From an uncultured Olsenella sp. (lineage in GTDB: Bacteria > Actinomycetota > Coriobacteriia > Coriobacteriales > Atopobiaceae): DNA of 64,000 nucleotides. Every line of letters begins with the position of its first letter. The first letter of the stretch is position 1. A program made the position numbers and the translations under genes. The stretch is from the NCBI GenBank assembly GCA_949291295.1, contig CASEVE010000002.1, forward strand, positions 1-64,000, written 5' to 3'. Positions 34,018 through 43,600 of this stretch are shown here, one piece after another. The notes beneath the pieces were generated by a model. The model saw only the letters and a list, made by a program, of their open reading frames with translations, did no database searches and was not told where the DNA came from.

Positions 34018-35925
34018 CTAGTTCATCAGGCTCTCCTGGGCAAGGGGCGTGGTGCGGACGGCAAGGGGCTCGGTGGCCTCGGCAGAGGTCGTCACCTTAT
34101 AGGTGAGGGTAACGGTCTCGCCCGCAAGCGCGTGCGCCCTCATGCGATAGACCTGCAGTCCGTTGAGGGATGCGGTGGCAATGCCAAAGCCGTCAACCAG
34201 TCCCCCCTCGCTCACGTTGAGGTCGGTGATGCTGCCGCCCGCGGGAGCAAAGAGGAAGAGGTACATGATCATATCGGAGGGATCGCGCTTCTCGCCGCTC
34301 GTTCCAATGACGTAGCGAGGCGCAGACCAGGAGATCTCAGGCGTGATGGTGTTGGTGAGCGTTGAGGTCACGTCATAGGTCGTGGTTCCGTCCGCGTTCT
34401 TGACGCCCTCGCCAACCGTCGTCGAGGTGGAGGCGTACCAGCTGATCTTGCTGTACGTATCGTCGTTGATGTAGAAACCGAGGACGGGCTTGGTCGGATC
34501 GGTCTCGAGCTTGCCGGAGGCGCCAAGCTCCTCGACGAGGGCCTGCTCGTCGCCGTTCTCCATCCACACGAGCAGACGGCCATCCTTGGCAGAATGGTCA
34601 AAGACCTCAAGGAGCTGCTTAATGTCGGCGTCTCCGAGATGGTTCATGACCTGCTCAAAGGCAAGGCCGGCCACGGAGGAGAAGTACTCGTCCTGGGCGT
34701 CACCGTCGTTGCCAAACTTCCAGTACGTTCCGCTGAGAAGGACCTCGGCGGCGTTGCTGCCATCGACCGCCTCACCATCAGAGGCCGTGAAGCCTCCCGT
34801 GAGGGCAAGCAGACGCTGCAGGAAGACGGGGTCGATGGCAATCACGCCGTTGACCTCGCCAAAGCCCTTCTGGATCCAGTACTCGCGGGCGAGCTGGCCC
34901 ACACGCTCAAAGTCGGGCGTGCAGTTGACCTGGGCGGGGTCGGTGTTCATGTTAGTGGCAATGGCCGCGACCTCATCGTCGGTGATCTGGACCTCAAGGC
35001 CGGGGTCATGCAGGATCGAGACAAACTCACCCATGCTGATGACACCATCAGTCACAGAGATGGTGCCCCAGGAGCCCGGAAGGCCGCCCGTTGCGCGCAG
35101 CTCGGCGTTGTTCTGGGCAATGATGAGGTAGGTTCTCGTCTGGCCGTTGGCGCCGAGCATCTGGGGAAGCAAGTCAAGGATGGGCTGCAACTGGTCTACG
35201 ACTCCCTGAACCTGCGAGATGGGCTCCTGGACGCGGCTGAGAACGTCGCGCAGCTGAGGGATGTGGGCCTCGGGAAGAGATAAGATCTGCGCCAGGGACT
35301 CCTGGATGACGGGGGTGGCGGAGCTCAACGAGCCGGAGATGGCCTGGATCAGTCCAACGTTGACCGCGCCGTCCTGGAAAAGATCGGAGAGCTTCATGCC
35401 CGAGATGCTGTTCGTCACGGGAACGAGCGCGTCGTTTACCAGCGAGTGCGCCGCGGAGCCGAGGGTCTGGACGGAGCGGATGTCCTCCCCAACCACCGGG
35501 ATGATCGTCGCAAAGTCCCAAAGCGGCGTGTGGACCTCCTCGTTGATGGCGTTGACCTTCTCCACGACAACGCCAACGGAGTCCGAGAGCTCCTCGGCGT
35601 TGCCGCCCTGAAGCCCGTCGGAGAGCGTGGATGCCTGCGCCATGACGGCGGACGCGTCATCCTTCACCTGCATGGCAGACTGATAGAGCATAAAGCCCAT
35701 GGTCCCGCCGGCAACAAGAATGACGGCAAGAACGGCAACGATGACAAGAGCGACGATGCGACCGCGATGGCTGCCGCCAGAGCCCCTTCTGCCACTGTTC
35801 TTGCGTGCCTCGGCATAGGAGGCCGCGGCGTCGCGCGAGTAGGAAAGCTCCGAGGACTTTTCGTCCTGGGACTGGGGCTGGGGCTGGGGCTTGGGTGTCG
35901 CAGGCTGAGAGAAGTGGGAAGCCAC
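34018..35925 (-). CDS. DUF4012 domain-containing membrane-anchored protein
   Basis: This 635-residue protein has a GTG start with TGAGG upstream. The cytoplasmic N-terminus is rich in Pro/Gln/Ser, then one transmembrane helix (about 56-80, IVALVIVAVLAVILVAGGTM). A long extracytoplasmic region follows with the DUF4012 features NNAELRATGGLPGSWG and DPVFLQRLLALTGG. The family is found in actinobacteria and Firmicutes near exopolysaccharide genes; its activity is unknown. The setting among glycosyltransferase and wall genes agrees with an envelope role. Confidence 0.88.
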   Translation of the reverse strand: MASHFSQPATPKPQPQPQSQDEKSSELSYSRDAAASYAEARKNSGRRGSGGSHRGRIVALVIVAVLAVILVAGGTMGFMLYQSAMQVKDDASAVMAQASTLSDGLQGGNAEELSDSVGVVVEKVNAINEEVHTPLWDFATIIPVVGEDIRSVQTLGSAAHSLVNDALVPVTNSISGMKLSDLFQDGAVNVGLIQAISGSLSSATPVIQESLAQILSLPEAHIPQLRDVLSRVQEPISQVQGVVDQLQPILDLLPQMLGANGQTRTYLIIAQNNAELRATGGLPGSWGTISVTDGVISMGEFVSILHDPGLEVQITDDEVAAIATNMNTDPAQVNCTPDFERVGQLAREYWIQKGFGEVNGVIAIDPVFLQRLLALTGGFTASDGEAVDGSNAAEVLLSGTYWKFGNDGDAQDEYFSSVAGLAFEQVMNHLGDADIKQLLEVFDHSAKDGRLLVWMENGDEQALVEELGASGKLETDPTKPVLGFYINDDTYSKISWYASTSTTVGEGVKNADGTTTYDVTSTLTNTITPEISWSAPRYVIGTSGEKRDPSDMIMYLFLFAPAGGSITDLNVSEGGLVDGFGIATASLNGLQVYRMRAHALAGETVTLTYKVTTSAEATEPLAVRTTPLAQESLMN

Positions 35926-35973
35926 GGTTTAGACCTCAATTCTTCGATGGATTGCCCTCAGAATCTATCATAG

Positions 35974-36003
35974 GTCCCCCACGTCTTCAACGACGCGGGG
36001 GAC
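35974..36003 (-). terminator. Hairpin after the glucosaminidase gene
   Basis: GTCCCCC-A-CGTC (35974-35985) pairs with 35992-36003 with a single mismatch and a 6-nt loop, 14 bp past the stop codon. There is no U run, so it may be a weak or Rho-assisted terminator. Confidence 0.55.
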
Positions 36004-36017
36004 GCACCTTTGACCAA

Positions 36018-37058
36018 TCACTTCATCTCGAGAATAGCGTCGATCATAGCGGCGAGCGACTCTCCGTAGCCGTTTCCGGGAACGGCCCATCTGCCGTTCA
36101 GGTCCTCAAGGTTGGGGGCACATCCTCGGCTCACAAGGTCAAAGCGCAAGTCAACGCAGGGATTGTTGAGCGGTTCGGTAGAGGCGTATGCCTTGAGGTG
36201 CTGAACCTGCGCCCTGAGACCGGTCCTCACGTCCTTGAAGTGGTTGGCGCCCTCGACGGGGTTGGAGTTCACAGCACCAAGGCCCGCGAAGTTGCACCAC
36301 TCGACCTTGACCGCGCCGCCAAACCTGAGCCAGCCCGTCTCCTTCATCGCCTGGGTGAAGACGACCTCGGCGCGGACGCCCTCGGCCTCCGCCTCCTCCA
36401 CAAGGATCCGGCAGAAGTCGTCGATCGTGGCAGCGCCCTTCTCCTTATATACGTTGGAGGGATAGGTCTTCTCGCCCACCGTGGCGCGGTAGTAGCTGGC
36501 CAGAAGCTCGGCGTCGGCAAGGGAGCTGCCCATGATGTTGGTGCCCACAAGACCGTACCAGGCAATCTCCTCGTTCTTCCAGCCCTCTTTCACGAGCGCA
36601 TCCCTCTCGGAGGCGCTCGAGGTGTAATGATGGGTCCCCGTGATGGCGTTGGGGTTGTAGAGGCGATAGAGCGCGGTACCACGGGAGTCGTCCGAGTACC
36701 AGCCTATGCCCTCGCTTCGCCACCCTTCCCTCACCAGGGCGTCGCGCTCGGAGCGGCTCGTGGTGTAGTGATGGTCCCCGCCGCTCACGTGCGGGTTGTA
36801 GAGACGGTAGACCGGAGTCTTGGAGCTTGTAGGCGCAATCCAGGCCACGCCCTCGTCATCCCACCCGCTGCGCATAAGACTCGAGCGCTCCGCGGCGCTG
36901 CTCGTGTAGAAGTGCTCTCCGGTGAACTCGTTGTAGAGACGATACATCGTCTCGGCCTTCTCCTCGGCGGCGCTTGCCGTCATCGGGGCAAAGCCGCACA
37001 CAAGAGCTGCGAGCAGGGCAACGAGTGCCCCGGCACGCGTGAGGTCATATCGATTCAA
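36018..37058 (-). CDS. Secreted glucosaminidase (GH73-like) with N-terminal DUF5648
   Basis: The product has about 346 residues. The start is a TTG at 37058 with GAGGAG 8 bp upstream, 4 bp after the upstream stop; a longer frame into that gene is unlikely because the signal peptide (NRYDLTRAGALVALLAAL) begins here. Three DUF5648 repeats (TGEHFYT, GGDHHYT, TGTHHYT) follow directly. The C-terminal domain has VVFTQAMKETGWLRFGG and CNFAGLGAV, the GH73/Lyz2 pattern with a catalytic Glu in KETGW, which cleaves the GlcNAc-MurNAc bond. It probably forms a two-gene unit with the amidase upstream. Confidence 0.92.
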   Translation of the reverse strand: MNRYDLTRAGALVALLAALVCGFAPMTASAAEEKAETMYRLYNEFTGEHFYTSSAAERSSLMRSGWDDEGVAWIAPTSSKTPVYRLYNPHVSGGDHHYTTSRSERDALVREGWRSEGIGWYSDDSRGTALYRLYNPNAITGTHHYTSSASERDALVKEGWKNEEIAWYGLVGTNIMGSSLADAELLASYYRATVGEKTYPSNVYKEKGAATIDDFCRILVEEAEAEGVRAEVVFTQAMKETGWLRFGGAVKVEWCNFAGLGAVNSNPVEGANHFKDVRTGLRAQVQHLKAYASTEPLNNPCVDLRFDLVSRGCAPNLEDLNGRWAVPGNGYGESLAAMIDAILEMK

Positions 37059-37062
37059 GATG

Positions 37063-39024
37063 CTACTCCTCTTTCGTCTTGTTAGATGACACGCCGTACC
37101 AGCCCACGCCCTCGGCCTTCCAGCCAAGCTTGACGAGTGCGTCGCGCTCGGACTCGTCGACGGTGTAGTGGTGCGTGCCGGTCAGGGCGTTGGGGTTGTA
37201 GACGCGAAGCAGAGCAACGCCGGCCTCCTCGGCAGCGGAGTACCAGGCCACGCCCTCCTTCCTCCACCCCTTGGTCTCAAGCTCATCGTACTCCTTGACC
37301 GACATCGTGTAGTGGTGGTCGCCACCCGGGACAAAGCGGTTGTAGAGACGATAGACGGGCGCGTCGGACTTCTCGGGTGCATCCCACGCCACACCCTCGT
37401 ACGTCCAGCCCTGGAAGACGCAGATGTTGCGCTCGGAGTCAGAGGCGGTGTAGAGGTGCTCGCCCGTCCAGGAGTTGTAGAGGCGCCACATGGTTGCCAC
37501 GGGCTCCGCCTCGCCCGTTCCGGGGCGGCCCTCAGCCTTCCCGGAGAGGGCAAAGTGATAGTAGTAGCCCGCCATGGTGGCGCCAAACATCACCCTGAGG
37601 TCGGAGTTAGCGTTTTTGTAATAGCTCGGCGAGAAGGACGCGCTGGCCTGGTACCCCCTGGCCATTCCAACGGTCAGGAAGTGATGGAAGGCACCCTTGG
37701 GGTCCTTTGACACCTCGCCCGCATACTTCTTCTTGTAGTAGGCCTCGTCGTAGACGGAGGCAAGGTCAGAGGACTTGACCTTGGTGAGACCGTAGGCCTC
37801 GGCAATTCCCGCCGCATCGGCCACGCCAAGCCGCTTGAGCTTGGAGGCATCGCTCAAAAAGCTGTTGTAGTCCCCCGCATTGTCAATGAAGGCGTGCTCG
37901 ACGATGATACCGGGGATGCCCGCCTTGCGCGCGTTGCGAATGATGCCGTAGTAGTCGCCGTCGGAACCGTCGGAATACGCATAGTCCGGGTCGTCCTCGA
38001 TGACGCGGATCTTAACACCGCGGTTGAAGAGGCCGAGCGCCTCGAGCTCCTCGATGATCTCCTCGCCGAGCTTCTGCCCCACGGCGTGGGTCTCGGGGTT
38101 GTAGGTGGCATCGTAGGGAACGTAGACCTCCGCCCCGTAGGCGCTTCCGCCCGCAGAGTTGAGGTGGATGCTCACAAGAGCGTCAGCGTTGTGCTTGATG
38201 GCCTCGATGACGCGATTCTCGAGGCTCTTGCCCTCGGTCTGCCCGCGGGTGAGGACCACCTGGACGTTTCCGTAGGTTTCGAGCTCCTCCTTGCAGTAGT
38301 TGGCGATCTCCCAGTTGAGGATCTCCTCGCGCGCGCCGTTGACACCGGTCGCGCCCGCCTCGGTGTTCTCGGAGTGACCGGGGTCGAGGGCGATGACCAC
38401 CACGTAGTCAAGCGGGTTGGTGCTCGAGCTCGTGCGCTTGGTTGGGGCAACCTCCTGGGGGGTCGCCACGGCGGAGACGGCCGACTCAACGGAGTCCGAG
38501 GTGTGAACCTCGCCGCTGGAGGCAGAGGCGCTGACGTTTGTCTCCACCTCATCAGCATCCTCGCCAACGCTGAGCGCGGCAACACCGTCATCAACCACAA
38601 ACGAGCGATACGACGCGTCGCAGTCCGTGAAGTCCACGATGCGCTGCGTCCCGTCAGACGACGTGAGGCTCAGCTCGACCACGGTGTAGGTTCCGCCCTG
38701 CTGGGGCGTGAGCGAGAAGAGCGCGGATGACCCCGCAGAGCGCGTCAGCTCGCAGGAGACCTCCTCGCCGGTCTCGGTGCAGAGCAGGGTGAGGGCGGCA
38801 GACGCCACCTCGCCCGCCCCCTCGAGGGAGGCGACAACGTTCTGCTCGTCTCCCACCTTCTGGTTCTTGGCGTCGATGTAGAGAAAGCGAAGGGCGTCAG
38901 CGGACGAGACGACCTCTGCGGGCGCCTCCTGAGCGTTCGCGGCGCCCGCCCCGACAAGCGCGACTCCCGCCGCAGCGGGAACGGAGAGCAGGGCTGCTCT
39001 TCTGGTTACGGAAAGCTTCGACAA
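37063..39024 (-). CDS. N-acetylmuramoyl-L-alanine amidase (Amidase_3) with DUF5648
   Basis: This 653-residue protein starts with TTG (AAGGAG 7 bp upstream). The signal peptide contains TRRAALLSVP, so Tat export is possible but not certain. After a Ser/Glu-rich region comes Amidase_3: IALDPGHSE (Zn His), WEIANYCKEEL with Glu, SIHLNSA (second His) and IIVEHAFIDN with the catalytic Glu. A repeat region follows (YDEAYYKKKYAGEV, FHHFLTVGMARGYQAS, FSPSYYKNANSDLR), then three C-terminal DUF5648 repeats. It cuts the bond between MurNAc and the peptide stem and lies directly upstream of the glucosaminidase gene. Confidence 0.94.
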   Translation of the reverse strand: MSKLSVTRRAALLSVPAAAGVALVGAGAANAQEAPAEVVSSADALRFLYIDAKNQKVGDEQNVVASLEGAGEVASAALTLLCTETGEEVSCELTRSAGSSALFSLTPQQGGTYTVVELSLTSSDGTQRIVDFTDCDASYRSFVVDDGVAALSVGEDADEVETNVSASASSGEVHTSDSVESAVSAVATPQEVAPTKRTSSSTNPLDYVVVIALDPGHSENTEAGATGVNGAREEILNWEIANYCKEELETYGNVQVVLTRGQTEGKSLENRVIEAIKHNADALVSIHLNSAGGSAYGAEVYVPYDATYNPETHAVGQKLGEEIIEELEALGLFNRGVKIRVIEDDPDYAYSDGSDGDYYGIIRNARKAGIPGIIVEHAFIDNAGDYNSFLSDASKLKRLGVADAAGIAEAYGLTKVKSSDLASVYDEAYYKKKYAGEVSKDPKGAFHHFLTVGMARGYQASASFSPSYYKNANSDLRVMFGATMAGYYYHFALSGKAEGRPGTGEAEPVATMWRLYNSWTGEHLYTASDSERNICVFQGWTYEGVAWDAPEKSDAPVYRLYNRFVPGGDHHYTMSVKEYDELETKGWRKEGVAWYSAAEEAGVALLRVYNPNALTGTHHYTVDESERDALVKLGWKAEGVGWYGVSSNKTKEE

Positions 39025-39167
39025 AATGAGCTCCTTCGGATAGCTTCAGGTGCACATCTCGTCGATTCTACTTACTTAGGGGGACTCCCCTCATTTCCCC
39101 CACATATCTCCTCAGCCCTGAACGGTTACTTGAAGACTGATGGAGAAGGGTGGTGATGGGCCCCTCC

Positions 39168-42100
39168 CTAAGAGCGTCCCTGCGCGGCGCGCCCCAGGGA
39201 CTTGAGCACCTCGCGACGACGCGAGCCCACGGGAACCAGCGGGTCGAGCACGCGAAGGATGCTCTTCTCCCCCACGGCACGCGCAGGGAGCGGAGGCGCG
39301 GGCGGCTCCATCACAGGGGCGGGCGGCGGAGGCGGCAGCGGACGGTCGCTCGCCATAGCAACGAGCTTCTCGTAGAACGGGGTCCTGCGCGCATACTCCC
39401 AGTAGAGCTCGCTCAGGTCGCACATTCCAAACTTCCAGGGCTTCTCAAAGCCGGCATAGTGCACGATACACGGGTTGGCATAGGCTCTGAGATAGCTCTC
39501 ATAGACGTCTGCCGGAGCGTAGCAGAAGACCTTGGCGATGCGGCCGCCGCAGTCGTTCATGACGTTCCACGCGTTATCGAGATAGGTGACGCGGCCCTGG
39601 CACTCGGCGTTCAAGATGTCCTGGTCGTTGTAGATGTAGCGGTTGTCCTCGGCAAGCGCGAGCCACTCCTCGAGCGTGTGGAGCTCGCGCAGACCATGCG
39701 TGTTGAGCAGGAGCACGCCCGCCTGGAAGTAGGAGTAGGGATCTTTCAGACCCAGGACCTCGTCGGTATAGCGCAGGCGCTCCCCGTCGAGCATGTTCAG
39801 GTTGCCAAGGTAGTCAACGTCTATGGCGGCAGCGATGAGGTTTTCACCAAGGTCGGTATCGTAGAGTTCGGCCACGTCTCCGCAGACGATGAGGTCCGAG
39901 TCAAGGTAGAGGACCTTCTCGTAGGCGGGCAGGACCTCCTGGATGAGGAAGCGGTAATAGGTCTCGGCGCTGATGTGAGGGTTGTTGGTGTGCAGCACGC
40001 GGCCGCCCAGCAGCTCGCCCACGTTCACAAACCTGAGGCGTGCGTTCTCAAAGCGCGAGAAGAACCGGTGCATGAGGTCTTGGTTTCTGGGCGAGATGTC
40101 CTTCTCGAAGATGACGACGTCAAAGAAGCGCTCAGGGGAGGCGTTCTCGAGCATGGAGAGAATCGTGGTCGTGAGCATGGGAACGTAGTTGTTGTCTGCG
40201 GCAAGGACGACCGGAACAACGGGCATGCCCGCCCCGTCCGCAGGGGGAAGCGCCGTCTTTGCGCGCGGCTCCGGGTGCTCAAAGTGAACGCACTGGAGCT
40301 CCTTCCAGCAAAGCGAGGGGTTCACGCGGCGCTCGTGGATGAGGAAGATGTTGAGCAGGCGCTCGGAGAGGTGACCGGGCGTCCTCAGCCCCTCCCTGCT
40401 GTACGTGGAGGGGTCCCACCACTCCATGAAGCGCTCGAGGATCGGGAACATCCACGCGCAGTAGCGGCAGAAGAGCTCCTTGCGCATGATGAACATGTTG
40501 CAGAAGCAGGCGCGATGCCCGCTCAGAAACGCCGCGACGTCCTCAGCATAGTCCGGGTGCATCTCGCAGACGAGGTCCATGGTGTGCGTGAGGTCGATGA
40601 GCCTCAGGTGAGGGGCGCGGGCGTAGTGGTCGAGCGGATCGGTGTAGTGCTCGGGGAAGGCGCTCATGTCGTTCACGCCGGTGGTGATGACGTCGCAGCC
40701 CTCGATGACGGAGGCCATGGTCTTGTCATCGAGGCCGTAGCGCTTCTGGGAGTCCCAGTCGATGAAGTTGTCCATGACCTCACCGTAGGGGTTCTCCTCG
40801 TGCCAGCCGCTCGTAAAGTCAAAGTAGCGACGATAGTGACAGAAGCCGTAGTACTCGGCGTCAACGTTTTTCCACGCCCAGTACTGGGTGGTGAGCTCGC
40901 AGTACATGGCGTTTCTGTCGGAGATGTTCTCGCCCGCATCGTCCTGCAGGGCCCAGGGAAAGCGCCTTCTTGGCCGCGCAAAGCCAACCTGGACCGGTTG
41001 GAGGATGTCACTGTGGAAGCGGTTGACCTCCTTGTGCGTGGTCACAAAGATGCGAATGGGCTGGGCGGCGTAGTCGCGCTCGCTCGCGGGATGGATGACA
41101 TCTACCTCCACCGGAAGGGCGGGAGCGTACTCCTCGAGGTCGTAGAGGTGGGTGCGGGCGTCTGCCCGCAGCGAGCCGTAGCTCTCCGGCAGAGACTCCG
41201 CCTCATCCGAGAGGCACTCAGCGATGTGGAACCACAGCGAGAGCGGCCCCGCCTCGCCGAGAGACCTTCCTGTAGAGAGCGCATCGTAGGCGGCATCGCG
41301 CACGAGGCGCATGATCTGGGCGGCAATGACTCCGGCACCAAAGGCCTTGACCGCCTCCTGGGCAGCGGCGGACTTCTCGTCGTCGCCAACGCGCCTGAGC
41401 CAGTCGTTCATGAGAAGGTCGAGGAGCTTCTCGGTGGCTCCCTTCACATGCGCGTCCACGGAGGCGTCGGAGCGGCTCGAGGCATAGTCGCGCATTGCGT
41501 CGACGCAGGCTCTGAACTGCTCACAGAAGCGCGCAAAGACGTCTGCGCCCACAAGGCTCGTTCCGGTGACGCCGCGCCCGTAAAAATAGCGCAGGGCGCG
41601 CACGTCGTTGACCGTGACCTGCTCGTGCGCGTGGTCGGCGAGGACCAAAAACTCATAGCAGTCCTCCGCGCGCTCGAGGCGCTCGTCCGTCATGGCAAGA
41701 AAGGCCTCGCGCGCAAGCTCGGTGCGGTATGCGCGCTGCGTGACCCGCCAGTCCTGCACGTAGCCCCCGTCGCCGTCAAAGACCAGGTGGCAGAGCTCGT
41801 CGCCCGAGACAGCCTCGAGGGGGCGGTTGACGTTGGCGGCAAAGGCCTTGCAGTCGGCCTCGGAAACACCGGAAGAAACAACCTCGATGCCAAAGTGCAC
41901 CATGTCGGGGCGACTCTCCCCCATCGCAGAGACTAGGTCCTCGAGCGCGGAGGGGGAAAGCTCGTCATCGGCGTCGAGGAAGATGACGTACTCGCCGCGA
42001 CACTGCTCGACCCCAGCTCGGCGCGCGAGGTGAAGGCCGCGGTTCTCTGATAGCGAAAGCACGCGGAAGCGCTCGTCAGCGTCGGCGTAGCGAGCGGCAA

Positions 42101-42245
42101 CCTTCCCGGTGTCGTCGGGACTCGCATCGTCAACAACAACGCACTCCCAGCTGGCAATCGTCTGGGCACGCACGCTGTCCAGGCATCCCGACAGATATGC
42201 AACGTTGTTGTAGGCGGTAACAACGATGGAAAACATGGGTGACAA
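39168..42245 (-). CDS. Three-domain glycosyltransferase: GT2 + DUF4422 + GT8
   Basis: This 1025-residue protein combines three transferase-like domains. N-terminal GT2 (FSIVVTAYNNVAYLSGCLDS, VVDDASPDD, FLDADDELS). Central DUF4422, about 390-650 (RIFVTTHKEVNRFHSD, YYGFCHYRRYFDF, HRACFCNMFIM). C-terminal GT8, about 680-960 (PVVLAADNNYVPMLTTTI, YLDSDLIVCGD, HYAGFEKPW). GT8 retains DxD and the HxxGxxKPW-like motif, so it is probably active. Start is TTG at 42245 (GGGAGG 4 bp upstream) or ATG at 42236. A surface-polysaccharide role is inferred from the neighbours. Confidence 0.92.
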   Translation of the reverse strand: MSPMFSIVVTAYNNVAYLSGCLDSVRAQTIASWECVVVDDASPDDTGKVAARYADADERFRVLSLSENRGLHLARRAGVEQCRGEYVIFLDADDELSPSALEDLVSAMGESRPDMVHFGIEVVSSGVSEADCKAFAANVNRPLEAVSGDELCHLVFDGDGGYVQDWRVTQRAYRTELAREAFLAMTDERLERAEDCYEFLVLADHAHEQVTVNDVRALRYFYGRGVTGTSLVGADVFARFCEQFRACVDAMRDYASSRSDASVDAHVKGATEKLLDLLMNDWLRRVGDDEKSAAAQEAVKAFGAGVIAAQIMRLVRDAAYDALSTGRSLGEAGPLSLWFHIAECLSDEAESLPESYGSLRADARTHLYDLEEYAPALPVEVDVIHPASERDYAAQPIRIFVTTHKEVNRFHSDILQPVQVGFARPRRRFPWALQDDAGENISDRNAMYCELTTQYWAWKNVDAEYYGFCHYRRYFDFTSGWHEENPYGEVMDNFIDWDSQKRYGLDDKTMASVIEGCDVITTGVNDMSAFPEHYTDPLDHYARAPHLRLIDLTHTMDLVCEMHPDYAEDVAAFLSGHRACFCNMFIMRKELFCRYCAWMFPILERFMEWWDPSTYSREGLRTPGHLSERLLNIFLIHERRVNPSLCWKELQCVHFEHPEPRAKTALPPADGAGMPVVPVVLAADNNYVPMLTTTILSMLENASPERFFDVVIFEKDISPRNQDLMHRFFSRFENARLRFVNVGELLGGRVLHTNNPHISAETYYRFLIQEVLPAYEKVLYLDSDLIVCGDVAELYDTDLGENLIAAAIDVDYLGNLNMLDGERLRYTDEVLGLKDPYSYFQAGVLLLNTHGLRELHTLEEWLALAEDNRYIYNDQDILNAECQGRVTYLDNAWNVMNDCGGRIAKVFCYAPADVYESYLRAYANPCIVHYAGFEKPWKFGMCDLSELYWEYARRTPFYEKLVAMASDRPLPPPPPAPVMEPPAPPLPARAVGEKSILRVLDPLVPVGSRRREVLKSLGRAAQGRS

Positions 42246-42304
42246 GGTGCCTCCCTCGCTCGTGATTCAACGCGCCCATTATCGCCGAAGGCGCACTTCT
42301 CGGT

Positions 42305-43507
42305 CTAGCTTCTCCTGAGCCGCCCCAAGAGGCGCCGCACGATCGTGCGCGGCTCGTTTGCGCCCTCCGCCTTCTGCTCGGGCGCAAGCGTCTCGAGGTC
42401 GCACAGGTGGCGCTCAGCGGCGGACTTCATGGCACGATAGCGCTCAGACCCCTCGCCGCAAACCAGAGCGTCGGCATGGCGGGCATCGCGAACCAGGCGA
42501 TGGAGCTCGTCGTCTGCGCGCGGATAGGTCCTCCCGTCAAAGAGGGCGTAGGCGCGGTCTCGGACGAAGCGGTACAGCTCGCCCGCAACCGCATCGGCAG
42601 GCCAGATGGCGAGGACGTCGTCGATGGCGCGCGCCTGGTCCTCAACGTCAAGACCGTCATGGAGCTCGTTCATCACGTGCTCTATGAGACGGTCCCTCAC
42701 ATCGGCCACGCGCGCGTCCCAGTCGTCGCGTGCCACCGCCCCCGAGCGGGCAAACGAGCTCACGAGCGAAAGGCCCTCGCGGTCGCGCTCGCTGATGGAG
42801 CGGACGTCGTCCACCGTGGCGCGAGAGCCAAAGGTCTCGCCGCGGCCAAGGTGATACTCATACCACGCGCTGTCGGGAAGTGCCACATAGCTCTGGGCAA
42901 ACGAGCAGAGCATGAAGCTCGCGTAGAGGTCGTCGGAGAGCGTGAGGCGCGTATCCTCGGCTGCGCCCCAGGCCCTTCTCGCGAGCTCCCCCCTCAGGGC
43001 CCGATGATGGACGTGCCAGTCGAAGCCGCCCTCCTGGGCAAACTGGCGCCTGAGAATCTCTGCGCCCTTAAGGCGGCGCGGAGTGGGCGTGAGAAAGCCC
43101 TCCATGCCGGCTGCGGCCGCCCGGGCACCCTCGCTCTCGGCGACAACGCGCACGCCAAAGTGGAGGATGTCGGGATCGTGCTCCCCGAGGGCGCGGTCGA
43201 TTGCCACAAGGGCGCCCGGAACGAGGGCGTCATCCTGGTCGAGAAGGAGCACGTAGTCACCAGTCGACGCGAGGACGCCGTCCCGTCGCGAGCGCAGGGT
43301 CCCACCGTTTTGGGCTCGCACGAGAAGACGAATCCTGGCATCGCGACGCGCCAGTGACCTGACAACATTGACCGTACCGTCAGTGCTCATGTCGTCCGCA
43401 ACGATGACCTCAACATCTTCAAATCCCTGAGAGAGAACGCTCGAGAGACACTCCTCGATATGGTCTGCCCCGTTGAAGGTTGGCACGACCACAGAAAAGC
43501 GCGGCAT
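42305..43507 (-). CDS. Family 2 glycosyltransferase
   Basis: This 400-residue protein has PRFSVVVPTFNGADHIEECL, VADDMSTDGTVN, and a DxD-like LLDQDDALVPG. The start is the ATG at 43507 with GGGGAG 4 bp upstream. The frame stays open for another 1.4 kb antisense to the next gene, but that part lacks any family signature. The C-terminal half is an uncharacterised helical region ending RRLLGRLRRS, similar in style to the end of the GT2 part of the neighbour at 39168. It is divergent from the double GT2 gene. Confidence 0.9.
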   Translation of the reverse strand: MPRFSVVVPTFNGADHIEECLSSVLSQGFEDVEVIVADDMSTDGTVNVVRSLARRDARIRLLVRAQNGGTLRSRRDGVLASTGDYVLLLDQDDALVPGALVAIDRALGEHDPDILHFGVRVVAESEGARAAAAGMEGFLTPTPRRLKGAEILRRQFAQEGGFDWHVHHRALRGELARRAWGAAEDTRLTLSDDLYASFMLCSFAQSYVALPDSAWYEYHLGRGETFGSRATVDDVRSISERDREGLSLVSSFARSGAVARDDWDARVADVRDRLIEHVMNELHDGLDVEDQARAIDDVLAIWPADAVAGELYRFVRDRAYALFDGRTYPRADDELHRLVRDARHADALVCGEGSERYRAMKSAAERHLCDLETLAPEQKAEGANEPRTIVRRLLGRLRRS

Positions 43508-43600
43508 CTGCTCCCCTTTCCCAAGCTCAAAATGAGACGTCGCCGCATCGCGGCGCCAATGCGATAATGACACAACGGAAAATGACGGAGGGAGCCAGCC

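Noticed and set aside
39150-41936. 928-residue plus-strand frame opposite the GT2-DUF4422-GT8 gene
   Set aside because: Antisense shadow rich in Val/Leu/Glu/Arg with no motif; the minus-strand protein has three recognisable domains.
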